NCBI RefSeq assembly: GCF_040932485.1
Contig: NZ_JBFRBH010000001.1
Span: forward strand, 2,170,001 to 2,234,000
From: Gymnodinialimonas sp. 202GB13-11
Lineage (GTDB): Bacteria; Pseudomonadota; Alphaproteobacteria; Rhodobacterales; Rhodobacteraceae
Length of the DNA: 64,000 bases
Direction: 5' to 3'
The first letter of the stretch is position 1, and each line of letters starts with the position of its first letter. The translations under genes were made by a program, and so were the position numbers. Of the stretch, positions 8,484 to 17,006 are shown one piece after another. Below the pieces are notes generated by a model that had not been told where the DNA came from, searched no databases, and was given only the letters and a program-made list of their open reading frames with translations.

Positions 8484-9970
8484 GACGCCGCCTTCGCTTC
8501 GGTCAAGCCATAGGCCGCACGCATCAAGGTCTGTTCATCGGCGTCCGCGGCGTCGATCACGTCCACAACGCGCCCGTTGAAGATCACCACGGCCCGGTCG
8601 CAGGCCAGCGGCACCTCCTCCAGTTCGGAGGTATAGAACAGCACCGCCGCGCCCTGCTCCGCCAACTCCCGCACCAGCGGATAGATCTGCCGCTTCGTTC
8701 GCACATCGATGCCGCGTGTGGGGTCGAACAACAGCAGCGTCTCCACCCCATGAGCCAACCAACGCCCGATGGTCACCTTCTGCTGGTTGCCACCGGACAG
8801 CCGCTGCACCTCGCCCTGCGCGCGGGTGTCGATCTGAAGCTTTTCAATGGCATGGCCCACGCGGGCGCGTTCGTGCTTGCCCTTCAACGGGCCCCAATCG
8901 CGCAGGCGGGCGGAGAAGGGCAGCGCGATGTTCTCCCGCACCGACCGCTCGCGCATCAGCGCTTCGGCCCGGTCACCGGGCACGAAGGTCAGCCCGGCGG
9001 CAATGGCCTGCGACGGGTGGTTGAAGCTGACGGCCTGGCCATCCACCTCCAACGTCCCTCCGGTCGCCTTGCGGAAGCCTGAGAGCACTTCGAACACCTC
9101 GTCCTGCCCTTGTCCCTCAAGTGCGACGACCCCCAGCACCTCGCCGGGGTAGAGATCGAAGGACACGTCCGTCACCTTGGGCGCAACGGCCAGCCCACGC
9201 GCGCTCAGACGCGGTGCGCCTTCATTCACATGGCGCGCCCGCGCGGCGGCTTTGCCAAGGTCGATCTTCGCCCCCAGCATCAGCTCAACCACCTGTTCCT
9301 CGGCCCCCGGCGCGATCTTCAAATCGCCCACCGTCCGCCCATCGCGCAGCACTGTGGCACTGTCGCAAAGCTCTTGAATCTCTGTAAAGCGGTGCGAGAT
9401 GTAGATGACCCCGCGCCCCTCATCCGCCTGACCGCGCACGGTTTTTAGCACCTTCTCCACCAGATCGGTTGGCAAGGCTGCCGTCATCTCATCCAGCATC
9501 AACACGTCCGGCTCCGCCGCTATGGCTCGGGCCAGATCGAGGATCCGCAGGGTCGCCAGCGGTAGATCTGCGATCATGTGATCCAGCCGCAGCCCCTCAA
9601 TCCCCAGTTCATTCACCCAATGGCGAAACGGCTCAACCGGCGTGTCGCCGAGGCGCAGATTGTCGGCGACATCGAGGTCTGGGATCAGCGAAGGCTCCTG
9701 ATAGACCGGCACCAAACCGGAACGCCGCGCCTGCGCAGGGGAGCCGACCTGCGCGGGCTTGCCACGGATCAAAACCTTACCCGCATCGGGTTTCAGCGCG
9801 CCGGTGATGATCTTGACGAAGGTCGATTTGCCCGCACCGTTTGCGCCCATCAGCGCAACAACTTCGCCCGACCCGACATGCAGGCTAGCGTCGGTCAGCG
9901 CCCGCACCGCGCCGAAGCTTTTCGCCACGCCGGTCGCGTCCAACAGCGCATTTTGGTTTTGCCCGCTCAT
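8480..9970 (-). CDS. CUT2-type sugar ABC transporter, double-domain ATP-binding protein (RbsA/MglA-like)
   Basis: The 496-residue protein carries two fused ABC domains. The first has a full Walker A (GANGAGKST, residues 42-50) and LMLDEMTAALP as Walker B region. The second has a degenerate P-loop (LEGQGQDEVFEVLSG), a strong ABC signature (LSGGNQQKVTIGRWLA) and LLLFDPTRGIDV. This asymmetry is normal for RbsA/MglA proteins. It powers the two-permease importer encoded just downstream. It is separated from the binding-protein gene by 72 bases containing a hairpin that could lower expression of membrane components relative to the binding protein. Confidence 0.92.
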   Translation of the reverse strand: MSGQNQNALLDATGVAKSFGAVRALTDASLHVGSGEVVALMGANGAGKSTFVKIITGALKPDAGKVLIRGKPAQVGSPAQARRSGLVPVYQEPSLIPDLDVADNLRLGDTPVEPFRHWVNELGIEGLRLDHMIADLPLATLRILDLARAIAAEPDVLMLDEMTAALPTDLVEKVLKTVRGQADEGRGVIYISHRFTEIQELCDSATVLRDGRTVGDLKIAPGAEEQVVELMLGAKIDLGKAAARARHVNEGAPRLSARGLAVAPKVTDVSFDLYPGEVLGVVALEGQGQDEVFEVLSGFRKATGGTLEVDGQAVSFNHPSQAIAAGLTFVPGDRAEALMRERSVRENIALPFSARLRDWGPLKGKHERARVGHAIEKLQIDTRAQGEVQRLSGGNQQKVTIGRWLAHGVETLLLFDPTRGIDVRTKRQIYPLVRELAEQGAAVLFYTSELEEVPLACDRAVVIFNGRVVDVIDAADADEQTLMRAAYGLTEAKAAS

Positions 9971-9998
9971 CTCGCCCCGGATGTTTGTCTATTGACTG

Positions 9999-10025
9999 GG
10001 GTGCCCCACGCTTGGCGGAGCACCC
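9999..10025 (-). terminator. Intercistronic hairpin between binding-protein and ATPase genes
   Basis: On the minus strand a nine-pair stem (GGGTGCTCC with GGGGCACCC, one G-U pair) closes a nine-base loop. It starts 17 bases after the binding-protein stop. There is no U-run behind it, so it is more likely an mRNA-stabilising or partial attenuation hairpin than a full terminator. It would favour high binding-protein levels. Confidence 0.55.
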
Positions 10026-10042
10026 GATATTTTCAATTCAAA

Positions 10043-11062
10043 TCAGCCTTCGCAGGCGATGATCTCTTCCATTGAGTAGTCCGTCCAACCGGGGATGGAG
10101 ACCGAGACGGGCCATTCCGGATCGAGGTTCGGGTTCAGCGCGCCTGCGATGGTCTCCTGCCCTTCGGCAGAGGTGTTTTCCCAAAGAACCGGATCGACCA
10201 GAACAGTGGTCTCTGCCGGAGCCTCGCCGTTCAGGATGTCCACGGCCAGTGCGATGCCCGCGCCACCGACGGAGCCGGGGTTGGTCACAGCTGCACCCTC
10301 AAGACCCTCGGTTTCAGCCAGATACTGGACAAAGCCCGCGTTATCCGCGCCCACAATCGGCACCAGCGGCGCGCCGGATTCCACGAACGCATCCACGATC
10401 ACGTTGTCGATGCCGGAGGTCCAGACACCATCGAACGGGATGCCCGTGGCGAGGAAGTCGAACATCTGCTGCTTGCCTTGGTCCTGCTGCCAGCCAGTGA
10501 AGACCTCATGCACAACCTCGATGTTGGGATATTCGGCCAACGCCCTCTGGAAGCCGTTGTCGCGGTCGGTATCGGCAGAAACACCCGCGATCCCGCGCAT
10601 GTAGACCACTGCGCCTTCGCCGCCGAGCTGTTCGAACAGCCAGCGCGCGCCGAGATAGGCGTATTCTTCCTGGTTGTTGGACAGGATATATGCGCCTTCC
10701 GCCGTCACACCGGCGTCCACGGCAACCACGACGATGCCCGCCTCGATGGCGGCATCAAGTGCCGAGTTCAGCGCGTCGGGGTTGGACGGGTTGAGCACGA
10801 TGGCATCGACACCCGCTTCGATCAGGTTGTTGAGGTCTTCAAGTTGACCCGCCGCATCGGTGTTGCGGTGCGCCACGATCAGCTCGGCCACGTCACCTTC
10901 AACAGCCGCCTGCGCGCGCATGGCGCAGATCATCTGCTCGCGCCAGCCATTGCCTTGCACGGTGTTTGACACACCGATTGTGTAGGCCGCGTGGCCATCG
11001 GCAAAGGCCGCACCCGGCACCAGCATCGCCAGAGCGGCGGCAGTTGTAAGAAGTTTTCTCAT
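10043..11062 (-). CDS. Periplasmic sugar-binding protein of CUT2 ABC transporter
   Basis: The 339-residue protein begins with a Sec signal peptide (MRKLLTTAAALAMLVPGAAFADG; cleavage probably after AFA) and continues as a two-lobe type 1 periplasmic binding protein of the RbsB family (YTIGVSNTVQGNGWREQM). A GGGAGG ribosome-binding site precedes the ATG. It delivers substrate to the two permeases and the ATPase encoded downstream. It is the fourth gene from the LacI-controlled promoter near 13.95 kb. The binding specificity is not evident; a sugar or cyclitol is likely from the operon content. Confidence 0.9.
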   Translation of the reverse strand: MRKLLTTAAALAMLVPGAAFADGHAAYTIGVSNTVQGNGWREQMICAMRAQAAVEGDVAELIVAHRNTDAAGQLEDLNNLIEAGVDAIVLNPSNPDALNSALDAAIEAGIVVVAVDAGVTAEGAYILSNNQEEYAYLGARWLFEQLGGEGAVVYMRGIAGVSADTDRDNGFQRALAEYPNIEVVHEVFTGWQQDQGKQQMFDFLATGIPFDGVWTSGIDNVIVDAFVESGAPLVPIVGADNAGFVQYLAETEGLEGAAVTNPGSVGGAGIALAVDILNGEAPAETTVLVDPVLWENTSAEGQETIAGALNPNLDPEWPVSVSIPGWTDYSMEEIIACEG

Positions 11063-11112
11063 TGGTCTTCCTCCCTTGGGATTACAAAACGAATTCAGGG
11101 GCTTGGCACCCT

Positions 11113-12027
11113 CTACTTGATGAATGGTTGCAGCACGTCACGGGCCAGCAGGAACCCGCGTTTGACCTTTTCGTCCGTGCCTTCAAACAGGCGGTCCTCA
11201 TGCTCGATGATCACAGGGCCATCGTATCCGGCGCGGTAGAGCCCGCTGAAAAAGTCGCTCCAATCGACATCACCGAGCCCGCAAAGGCGCGGGATTTGCC
11301 AGCCCATGCCTGTGGACATCACGCCGTTCTCATAAAGCCCGTCACGGTCAACCATAACGTCCTTGGCGTGGACATGGCCCATGTGGGGGCCGAATTCCTT
11401 GATAAAGCGGGTCTGGTCGATGAATTGCCAGATCAGGTGCGAGGGGTCGAAATTCATACCGACCGCGTCGCCCCATTGCTCGAATATCCGTCGCCAGATC
11501 TTGGGGCTGTAGGCGATGTTATGGCCGCCGGGCCATTCGTCATAGCTGAAGATCATCGGGCAGTTTTCAAAGCAAAGGCGCACACCCTGGGCCTGCGCAT
11601 GGGCGACGATGGGATTGAAGATCTCAACGGCGCGTTCCCAGTTCTCATCGACGTTGAGCGTGCGGTCCCCACCCACAAAGGTGTTTACAATCGGCACGCC
11701 CATCGTCCCTGCTGCCGTAATCACCTTCATAAGGTGGCCAATGACCTCATCGCGATGGTCGGCATCGGCGTGCAGTGGGTTGGGGTAGTACCCAAGGCCG
11801 GAAATCTCGATGCCATGCTCGGCCAGAGCACCCTTGATGTCGTCGCCTTGCGCCGCAGTCAGCCCGTCCACATTGATGTGAGACGTCCCGGCATAGCGCC
11901 GCTTCTCGCCTCCGCTCGCAGGCCAACACGCCACCTCGAAGGCCGAGAACCCATTCGCCCCGGACCATGCCGCGATATCCATCAAGTCGCTGTCTTCAAA
12001 CGGTGCCGTCAGTAGCCCTAGTTTCAT
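11113..12027 (-). CDS. Sugar phosphate isomerase/epimerase family (xylose-isomerase-like TIM barrel)
   Basis: This 304-residue TIM-barrel protein has putative metal ligands in the usual places: Glu in LCFENCPM, Asp and His in GMNFDPSHL, His in MGHVHAKDV and Glu in VIIEHED. The family (IolE, MocC, hydroxypyruvate isomerase, tagatose epimerase types) interconverts ketoses or dehydrates keto-cyclitols. It lies three bases downstream of the MocA-like dehydrogenase stop and 50 bases upstream of the binding-protein gene. A dehydrogenase plus barrel isomerase pair is the usual architecture for oxidation-isomerisation of a cyclitol or sugar, so it probably acts on the keto product. The exact reaction is unknown. 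Confidence 0.8.
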   Translation of the reverse strand: MKLGLLTAPFEDSDLMDIAAWSGANGFSAFEVACWPASGGEKRRYAGTSHINVDGLTAAQGDDIKGALAEHGIEISGLGYYPNPLHADADHRDEVIGHLMKVITAAGTMGVPIVNTFVGGDRTLNVDENWERAVEIFNPIVAHAQAQGVRLCFENCPMIFSYDEWPGGHNIAYSPKIWRRIFEQWGDAVGMNFDPSHLIWQFIDQTRFIKEFGPHMGHVHAKDVMVDRDGLYENGVMSTGMGWQIPRLCGLGDVDWSDFFSGLYRAGYDGPVIIEHEDRLFEGTDEKVKRGFLLARDVLQPFIK

Positions 12028-12030
12028 ACC

Positions 12031-13191
12031 TTACCCCCCGATCTCATCCAGCCGCACCCAGCGGTTTTCTTTCGCCGACAGCACCACCGCATCGCAGAAC
12101 CGCATCTCGTAATGGCCATCCTCGAACGTGGCCCAGGTGCTGTCCGCTTGCCGCCCGCCCGCTTCCACATCGGCGTACACAGCCCTGAAAAAATTGAAAA
12201 ATGAGTCAGCAAAGCCTTCGACGTGACCGGGCGGCAAAGTGGCGGCCGCAACGCCGGAGTCGTTCATCAACGTGAAGTCCCGCATCAGCGTCTGGTTCGG
12301 TCCGTCGCGGTGCCCGATGAACAGATGGTCCGGCGTTTCGCTGTCCCACGCCGCAGACGCCTTCGCGCCCGCCACATCCCATTGCAGCGAGTTCTTGCGG
12401 CCCACGTTGATCTGCGACGTACTCATCACACCGCGCGCGCCGTTCGGATAGCGGATCACGATCATCGCGGCGTCGTCGGTGTTGATCTGGGCGGTTTCAG
12501 TGGCACCGGCGGCGGATGAAAACGTCTCGACCGGCCCAACCGGCTTCTCCCGCTCGGGGATGAACGTGGCCAACTCCGCCATGACTGCCTCAGCCTTCAG
12601 GCCCGTCACAAAGCTGGTCAGATCCACCCAATGCGTCCCGATATCGCCGACCGAACGCAGCGCGCCGCCCTCTTCCGCGACCAGACGCCAATTCCAATCG
12701 GTCGGTTTCGCCAGCCAATCCTGATGGTAGTGGCCGGTCACAAACCGGATGTCGCCCAGATCGCCCGCCTTGACCATGCCGTGCGCCTGTTGGTTCAGCG
12801 GATAGAAGCGGATGTTGTAGCAAACAGCCGCCACCTTGCCGGAGGCCTTCGCGACCTCCACCATCTCGGCGGACTCGGCACTGGTCATCGCCAGCGGCTT
12901 CTCACAAATCACATGTTTGCCCGACTGCAGGATAGCTTTTACCTGCCCGTAATGGGCGTGGTTGGGTGAGGTGACGTGGACCACATCCACCGTGTCATCC
13001 GCCAAAAGATCCTCGAGCGTGGCGTAGGCATGGGGCACGCCAATCTCGGCCGCCCGTGCCGCGCCACGCTCTGGGGAGGACCCGAGAACACCTTTCACCT
13101 GCACGCCCAGCCGACGCAGGGCTTGCGTGTGGACCGTGCCGATAAAGCCCGTGCCGATCACCGCCGCGCCAATCTTCGCAAAATCCGTCAT
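12031..13191 (-). CDS. Gfo/Idh/MocA-family dehydrogenase (fourth of the operon)
   Basis: This 386-residue protein has a clear dinucleotide loop (GTGFIGTVHTQALRRLG), the EKP motif (VICEKPLAMT) and the active-site region DIGTHWVDLTSFVTG. It is second in the operon, nine bases after the SDR gene and three bases before the isomerase gene. It resembles the sugar dehydrogenases usually paired with sugar phosphate isomerase/epimerase family proteins and probably performs the first oxidation of the imported compound. That role is inferred from position only. Confidence 0.85.
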   Translation of the reverse strand: MTDFAKIGAAVIGTGFIGTVHTQALRRLGVQVKGVLGSSPERGAARAAEIGVPHAYATLEDLLADDTVDVVHVTSPNHAHYGQVKAILQSGKHVICEKPLAMTSAESAEMVEVAKASGKVAAVCYNIRFYPLNQQAHGMVKAGDLGDIRFVTGHYHQDWLAKPTDWNWRLVAEEGGALRSVGDIGTHWVDLTSFVTGLKAEAVMAELATFIPEREKPVGPVETFSSAAGATETAQINTDDAAMIVIRYPNGARGVMSTSQINVGRKNSLQWDVAGAKASAAWDSETPDHLFIGHRDGPNQTLMRDFTLMNDSGVAAATLPPGHVEGFADSFFNFFRAVYADVEAGGRQADSTWATFEDGHYEMRFCDAVVLSAKENRWVRLDEIGG

Positions 13192-13200
13192 GAGCCCCCC

Positions 13201-13869
13201 TCAGACAACAGAATATCCCCCATCGACCGGAAGCGTGACGCCGGTGATGAACCCCGCCGAGTCACTCGCCAGAAACAGCGCTGCCCCCGCAATGTCGCCC
13301 GGCTGACCCCAACGACCCATGGGCGTGCGCTCTTCGATCCCTTTGGTGAAACTCTCATCCTGCCGGGCGCGCGCGGATTGCTCCGTTACGATAAAGCCGG
13401 GGGCTATCGCATTCACACGAATGCCATGCTCGGCCCAGGCGATAGCCAGTGACTTCGTCATCTGCTCCACCCCGGCCTTGCTGGCGCCGTAAGCTGGGTT
13501 CCGGGGCGAGCCAAAGCGCGCATACATTGATGCGATGTTGATCACCGCCCCACCCTTCAACGCGCCCTGCAACGCCTCCGCGCACCGCAGGGAGCCCACA
13601 AGGTTCACATTCAAGACGTGCGAGAAGAACTCCGGATCCATCTCTTCGCCGCGGCGCGTGATGGCCGCACAATTCACCAACACGTCCAGCCGCGTTATCC
13701 CGACCGCGAAGGCACGCACCGCATCGGTATCGGTGACATCAAGTTGCGTATAGGCAAAGCCGTCATCCGGATCCGGCGCAGCCTCAACGCCCGTGATTTG
13801 CACATGCGCGCCCGCGTCACGGAACGCACTGGCTATCGCAGTGCCGATTCCACCGCGGCTCGCGCCCAC
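13201..13869 (-). CDS. Short-chain dehydrogenase/reductase (start codon uncertain)
   Basis: This SDR has the TGxxxGxG-type loop (GASRGGIG), the NAG-like motif (VNCAAI), an active-site YGASK with tyrosine and lysine, and PVDGGYSVV at the end. The coordinates use a GTG at 13869, but that codon encodes the last valine of the first Rossmann strand (EVLVVGAS), so the true protein must start earlier. The frame is open back to 13989 yet contains no ATG, GTG or TTG. An ATA at 13921-13923, seven bases after a GGGAGGG sequence, is the best candidate and would give 240 residues. It is the first gene of the ten-gene operon and faces the LacI gene. Confidence 0.8.
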   Translation of the reverse strand: MGASRGGIGTAIASAFRDAGAHVQITGVEAAPDPDDGFAYTQLDVTDTDAVRAFAVGITRLDVLVNCAAITRRGEEMDPEFFSHVLNVNLVGSLRCAEALQGALKGGAVINIASMYARFGSPRNPAYGASKAGVEQMTKSLAIAWAEHGIRVNAIAPGFIVTEQSARARQDESFTKGIEERTPMGRWGQPGDIAGAALFLASDSAGFITGVTLPVDGGYSVV

Positions 13870-13937
13870 GACCAGAACCTCGGCCCCGGAGAAATCCCCC
13901 TGATATGTCGCGGACGCCGCTATCGGCCTACCCTCCC

Positions 13938-13951
13938 TGTAATCGATTTCA
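13938..13951. promoter_or_regulatory. LacI-type operator, proximal to SDR operon
   Basis: The sequence TGTAATCGATTTCA is a CG-centred imperfect palindrome typical of LacI-family operators. It is the exact reverse complement of a second site at 13981-13994. Centre-to-centre spacing is 43 bases, about four helical turns, so one dimer pair could bind the same face of DNA. This copy overlaps the likely ribosome-binding site of the SDR gene. The adjacent LacI gene is the presumed regulator. Confidence 0.75.
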
Positions 13952-13980
13952 ATCTCCCGCGATAAACGCTTTGCGAAATA

Positions 13981-13994
13981 TGAAATCGATTACA
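13981..13994. promoter_or_regulatory. LacI-type operator, proximal to lacI-like gene
   Basis: TGAAATCGATTACA is the reverse complement of the site at 13938-13951 and contains the palindromic core AATCGATT. It lies 57 bases upstream of the regulator start. The pair flanks the space where both divergent promoters must lie, which fits joint repression of the operon and autoregulation. Confidence 0.75.
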
Positions 13995-14051
13995 TACTCG
14001 AAGCGGAATCAGATTCGTGTCAAGCGGCGATTTCAGAACCAAGGAATGAAA

Positions 14052-15074
14052 ATGGCCCCCAAAAGCGCGACGATCCAAGATGTGGCACAGGCGGCGAAGG
14101 TTTCGACCGCGACGGTCAGTCGTGCGCTTTCGAACCCCGGCCTTTTGTCCGAACGGACGCGCGAACAGGTGATGGAGGCCATCAAAACCACCGGCTACCG
14201 CGTGAACCACGCCGCGCGGAACCTGCGGATGCAGCGCGCGGGCGCGGTCCTGATCCTTGTGCCGAACCTCGGTAAACCTTTCTATTCCGCGATCCTGCGC
14301 GGGATCAGCCAAGGGTTTGCGAGCAGCGACTATTCCATCCTGATCACAGACACAGAAAACACCCCGATGGCCGAGGGCGAACTCGTCGGCAATTTCACCC
14401 AAGGCCGCGTCGATGGCGTGGTGTCGCTCGACGGCGGTCTGACCCCGCAGACGCTGGACCAATGCCGCGCGCAAGGCGTCGACAGCCGCATCGTATTTGC
14501 CTGCGAATGGGTCGACGGCTATGCCTTCCCCTCGATCCAGTCCGACAACCGCGACGGGGCGCGGCAGGCGATCCGCCACCTTGCCGATCTGGGTCATCGC
14601 AAGATCGCCCATATCACCGGACCGGAGGGCAACGTGCTGACCGCCGTACGCCGCGAAGGGGCGCTGGCGGAGCGGACCCGCCTTGGTCTGCCCGCGCGCG
14701 ATGATTGGATCATTCGCGGTGATTTCTCGCTGGAATGCGGCCATACCGCGGCCGAACGCATCCTTGCCATGGAGGACCGGCCCACTGCCGTGTTCTGCGC
14801 GGCGGATATGGTGGCCTTCGGCCTGATCGCAGACCTGGCCGCGCACGGGGTGCGGGTGCCTGAGGACATCTCGGTTGTCGGCTTTGACGATATCGATATG
14901 GCAGGCAGCTATGTCCCCGCGCTGACCACGATCCGTCAAGATCGGGAGCGTTTGGGCCGCACCGCGGCTGAGCGCCTTTTGGCGCGCCTCAAGACCCCAG
15001 CAAACGCCCCCGCCATCGAAGAACTTCTGCCGGTCGAACTGGTTGTCCGAGGCTCCACCGCTCCGCCCGCCTAA
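14052..15074 (+). CDS. LacI-family transcriptional regulator of the sugar/polyol operon
   Basis: The protein starts with a LacI helix-turn-helix (ATIQDVAQAAKVSTATVSRAL) followed by the hinge helix (NHAARNLRMQRAG) and a periplasmic-binding-protein-like effector domain ending with DDIDMAGSYVPALTTIRQD. I choose the ATG at 14052 because an AAGGA sequence lies six bases upstream and the HTH then begins at the usual place, giving 340 residues; upstream in-frame ATGs run into the operator region. It is divergent from the SDR-dehydrogenase-transporter operon, and the two matching operators between them make it the likely repressor, with the imported sugar or an intermediate as inducer. The 3' end overlaps the next, convergent gene by four bases. 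Confidence 0.9.
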   Translation: MAPKSATIQDVAQAAKVSTATVSRALSNPGLLSERTREQVMEAIKTTGYRVNHAARNLRMQRAGAVLILVPNLGKPFYSAILRGISQGFASSDYSILITDTENTPMAEGELVGNFTQGRVDGVVSLDGGLTPQTLDQCRAQGVDSRIVFACEWVDGYAFPSIQSDNRDGARQAIRHLADLGHRKIAHITGPEGNVLTAVRREGALAERTRLGLPARDDWIIRGDFSLECGHTAAERILAMEDRPTAVFCAADMVAFGLIADLAAHGVRVPEDISVVGFDDIDMAGSYVPALTTIRQDRERLGRTAAERLLARLKTPANAPAIEELLPVELVVRGSTAPPA

Positions 15075-15796
15075 CATGGCGGCGCGCCCGCGACCCATTG
15101 CTCCAGATCTACGCACGTGCCTGTCATCGGGGCCGAGGCGTCGGACAGCATCCACACAGCTTGCGCCGCACATTCCTCGGCTGTGATGAAGCGTCCCAAC
15201 GGCTGCGCCCTGCCCTGCGCTTCAAGCCAATCTGGCCCCTTCTCGGCCGCATGCAGCGCGGCCTCCGTCTCCGTCGCCACCCAACCAAGGTTGATCCCGT
15301 TCACCCGAATGCGGTCCACCATGTGATGGTGCGCCGCATTCTTCGTCAGCGTCTGCAATCCACCCTTTGTGCCCGCATAAATCGCCAGATCCGGCACCCC
15401 GCAATGGGCGTTCATCGACTGGATATTCACGATGGACCCCGGCGCGCCCCGCCCTTTCAGATGGCGGATCAGCCCCGACATCAGGAAAAACGGCGCACGG
15501 AAATTCACAGCGACCAGTGCGTCAAACCGAGCCATATCGGCATCCACGAAAGAGGCACGCGTTGTGATCCCTGCGGCATTCACCAAACCGTCGACGCGAC
15601 CAGCCTCCGCGATTGCCTTCTCCATCACCCGCCCGGGCGCATCTGGTTCCGCGAGATCGGCGACGATCCCGCCACATGGGTCGCGATCCACCCCAATCAC
15701 CTCAGCCCCCGCCGCTTCGCAGGACGTGGAAATCGCCGCCCCGATGCCCCTCGCCGCGCCAGTCACAAGCACCACTTTTCTGGATAAATCACTCAT
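15071..15796 (-). CDS. Short-chain dehydrogenase/reductase
   Basis: This 241-residue classical SDR has the cofactor loop TGAARGIG at residues 12-19, LVNAAGI, a catalytic serine in IVNIQSMNAH, YAGTKGG as the YxxxK motif, and a C-terminal TGTCVDLEQW. The residue after the second strand is aspartate (GVDRD), favouring NAD(H) over NADP(H). Its start overlaps the stop of the membrane desaturase gene by four bases, so these two form a coupled pair. It may process an alcohol or ketone produced by that oxygenase; this is inferred from coupling. Confidence 0.85.
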   Translation of the reverse strand: MSDLSRKVVLVTGAARGIGAAISTSCEAAGAEVIGVDRDPCGGIVADLAEPDAPGRVMEKAIAEAGRVDGLVNAAGITTRASFVDADMARFDALVAVNFRAPFFLMSGLIRHLKGRGAPGSIVNIQSMNAHCGVPDLAIYAGTKGGLQTLTKNAAHHHMVDRIRVNGINLGWVATETEAALHAAEKGPDWLEAQGRAQPLGRFITAEECAAQAVWMLSDASAPMTGTCVDLEQWVAGAPPC

Positions 15797-16887
15797 TCCG
15801 CCGCAGGCACCGCATCGGCCCCGTGAAACTCCTCCCGGTAGGGTTTCGCAGTCGGTGGCAAATCCCGTCGCAAATAGTACCCCGGCTCCGTCCGCATCCG
15901 CTTCAGCGCGCCAAGCATCTCTCGGTATGCGTGAAACATGGAGGGATCAGGCGCGGGCAGGTCGTGTTTGATCGCCGCATGCAGGCGCGGCAGCGCGTGG
16001 TAGGGCACAACCGGATACATGTGATGCTCCACATGGTAATTCATGTTCCAGTAGATCCAGCGGCTGACCGGGTTCATCAAAACCGTGCGCGAGTTCAGGC
16101 GGTGATCCAGCACATCCTCCGCCAACGCGCCATGCTGCAACAGACCGGTCATCACCATGTGCCATGTCCCGTAGATGCGCGGCCCTCCGATCAGCATCAG
16201 CGGCAAAAGCGACCAAGTCGCCAACGCCAGCACGACAGCCGCCAGATGCACCGCCACGAACAGTCGCGCCCAGAAGATCGCCTTGGGGATCTGGCTTTCC
16301 GGGATATAGCCACGCTCCGCCTCATCGGGGCCAGATACAGCCTGCCGCAGCAGGATGCCGAAATGCTGGAACACATCCGGGATTCCGATGAAATGCAGTG
16401 CTTTCCGGGCAATATCCGGCGGGCGCATGATCGCGATTTCGGGGTCACGGCCCACGATGATCGTATCTGTGTGATGCCGCATATGGCTCCACCGCCAGGC
16501 GACCGGGTTCCGCATCACCATGAAACTGGCGAGGTTATAAACCCAACGGTTCTTCCATTGCGTCTTGAAGGCCGTCCCATGCCCACATTCGTGCCAGCGA
16601 CTGTCGCAGGCCGAGCCGTAAAGCACACCGTAGATGAGGAAAAACGGCACGCACCACCAGCTGCCCCAGGCCAACACCCCGCCCGTGCCCGAGACAATCA
16701 GCAACCCGATCCACAGAATCGTATCCCGCGTCGCCGGCCCGTCGCTGCGCTGCATCAGGTCTTTCATCACCTTACGTGGCACGTCGGAATGATACCAACC
16801 GGCCGAGACCAGCCCCAATTCCTCTGCCCGGGCCGCCTCTGGCCCAGTCAACGAATAGTCGCGCTTTTCGTAAGTATCTCTGGGCAT
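15793..16887 (-). CDS. Membrane fatty-acid-desaturase-family di-iron oxygenase (MocD-like context)
   Basis: This 364-residue integral membrane protein carries the three histidine boxes of the desaturase/hydroxylase superfamily: HECGH at 99-103, HMRHH at 135-139 and HVEHH in the last third. It has hydrophobic helices at about residues 56-95 and 205-235. The ATG at 16887 has a GGAGG site in front; an ATG at 16932 would add 15 implausible residues. The genetic setting, with a coupled SDR and LacI genes on both sides and MocA/IolE-type genes nearby, resembles rhizopine catabolism, where MocD (same superfamily) is a proposed oxygenase. A lipid desaturase is the alternative. No ferredoxin or reductase partner is adjacent. 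Confidence 0.75.
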   Translation of the reverse strand: MPRDTYEKRDYSLTGPEAARAEELGLVSAGWYHSDVPRKVMKDLMQRSDGPATRDTILWIGLLIVSGTGGVLAWGSWWCVPFFLIYGVLYGSACDSRWHECGHGTAFKTQWKNRWVYNLASFMVMRNPVAWRWSHMRHHTDTIIVGRDPEIAIMRPPDIARKALHFIGIPDVFQHFGILLRQAVSGPDEAERGYIPESQIPKAIFWARLFVAVHLAAVVLALATWSLLPLMLIGGPRIYGTWHMVMTGLLQHGALAEDVLDHRLNSRTVLMNPVSRWIYWNMNYHVEHHMYPVVPYHALPRLHAAIKHDLPAPDPSMFHAYREMLGALKRMRTEPGYYLRRDLPPTAKPYREEFHGADAVPAAE

Positions 16888-16985
16888 TTCGCCTCCTCCC
16901 GCTCTGAAATGTGGCGAGGGGCATGGGTTCAAGTCAACGAATTGCCGATTGAATTTGACGATTCTGGCGCTTGCAGGCCCCGATC

Positions 16986-17002
16986 ACATCATTTTACATC
17001 AT
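16986..17002. repeat. Ten-base-spaced direct repeat ACATCAT upstream of lacI-like gene
   Basis: Two copies of ACATCAT at 16986-16992 and 16996-17002 are spaced exactly one helical turn, ending five bases before the regulator start. They could be a regulator-contact site or chance; no activity can be inferred. Confidence 0.3.
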
Positions 17003-17006
17003 ACCT

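Noticed and set aside
7539-8513. Plus-strand frame of 324 residues rich in His, Asp and Gln
   Set aside because: It is the antisense of a permease gene, and its composition is a mirror of hydrophobic codons.
13201-13869. Frameshifted pseudogene for the SDR
   Set aside because: The SDR frame is intact from the cofactor loop to the end and is open upstream; only a standard start codon is missing.
13920-15173. Minus-strand open frame of 417 residues
   Set aside because: It is antisense to the LacI regulator, whose HTH and effector domain are clear, and it crosses the operator region.
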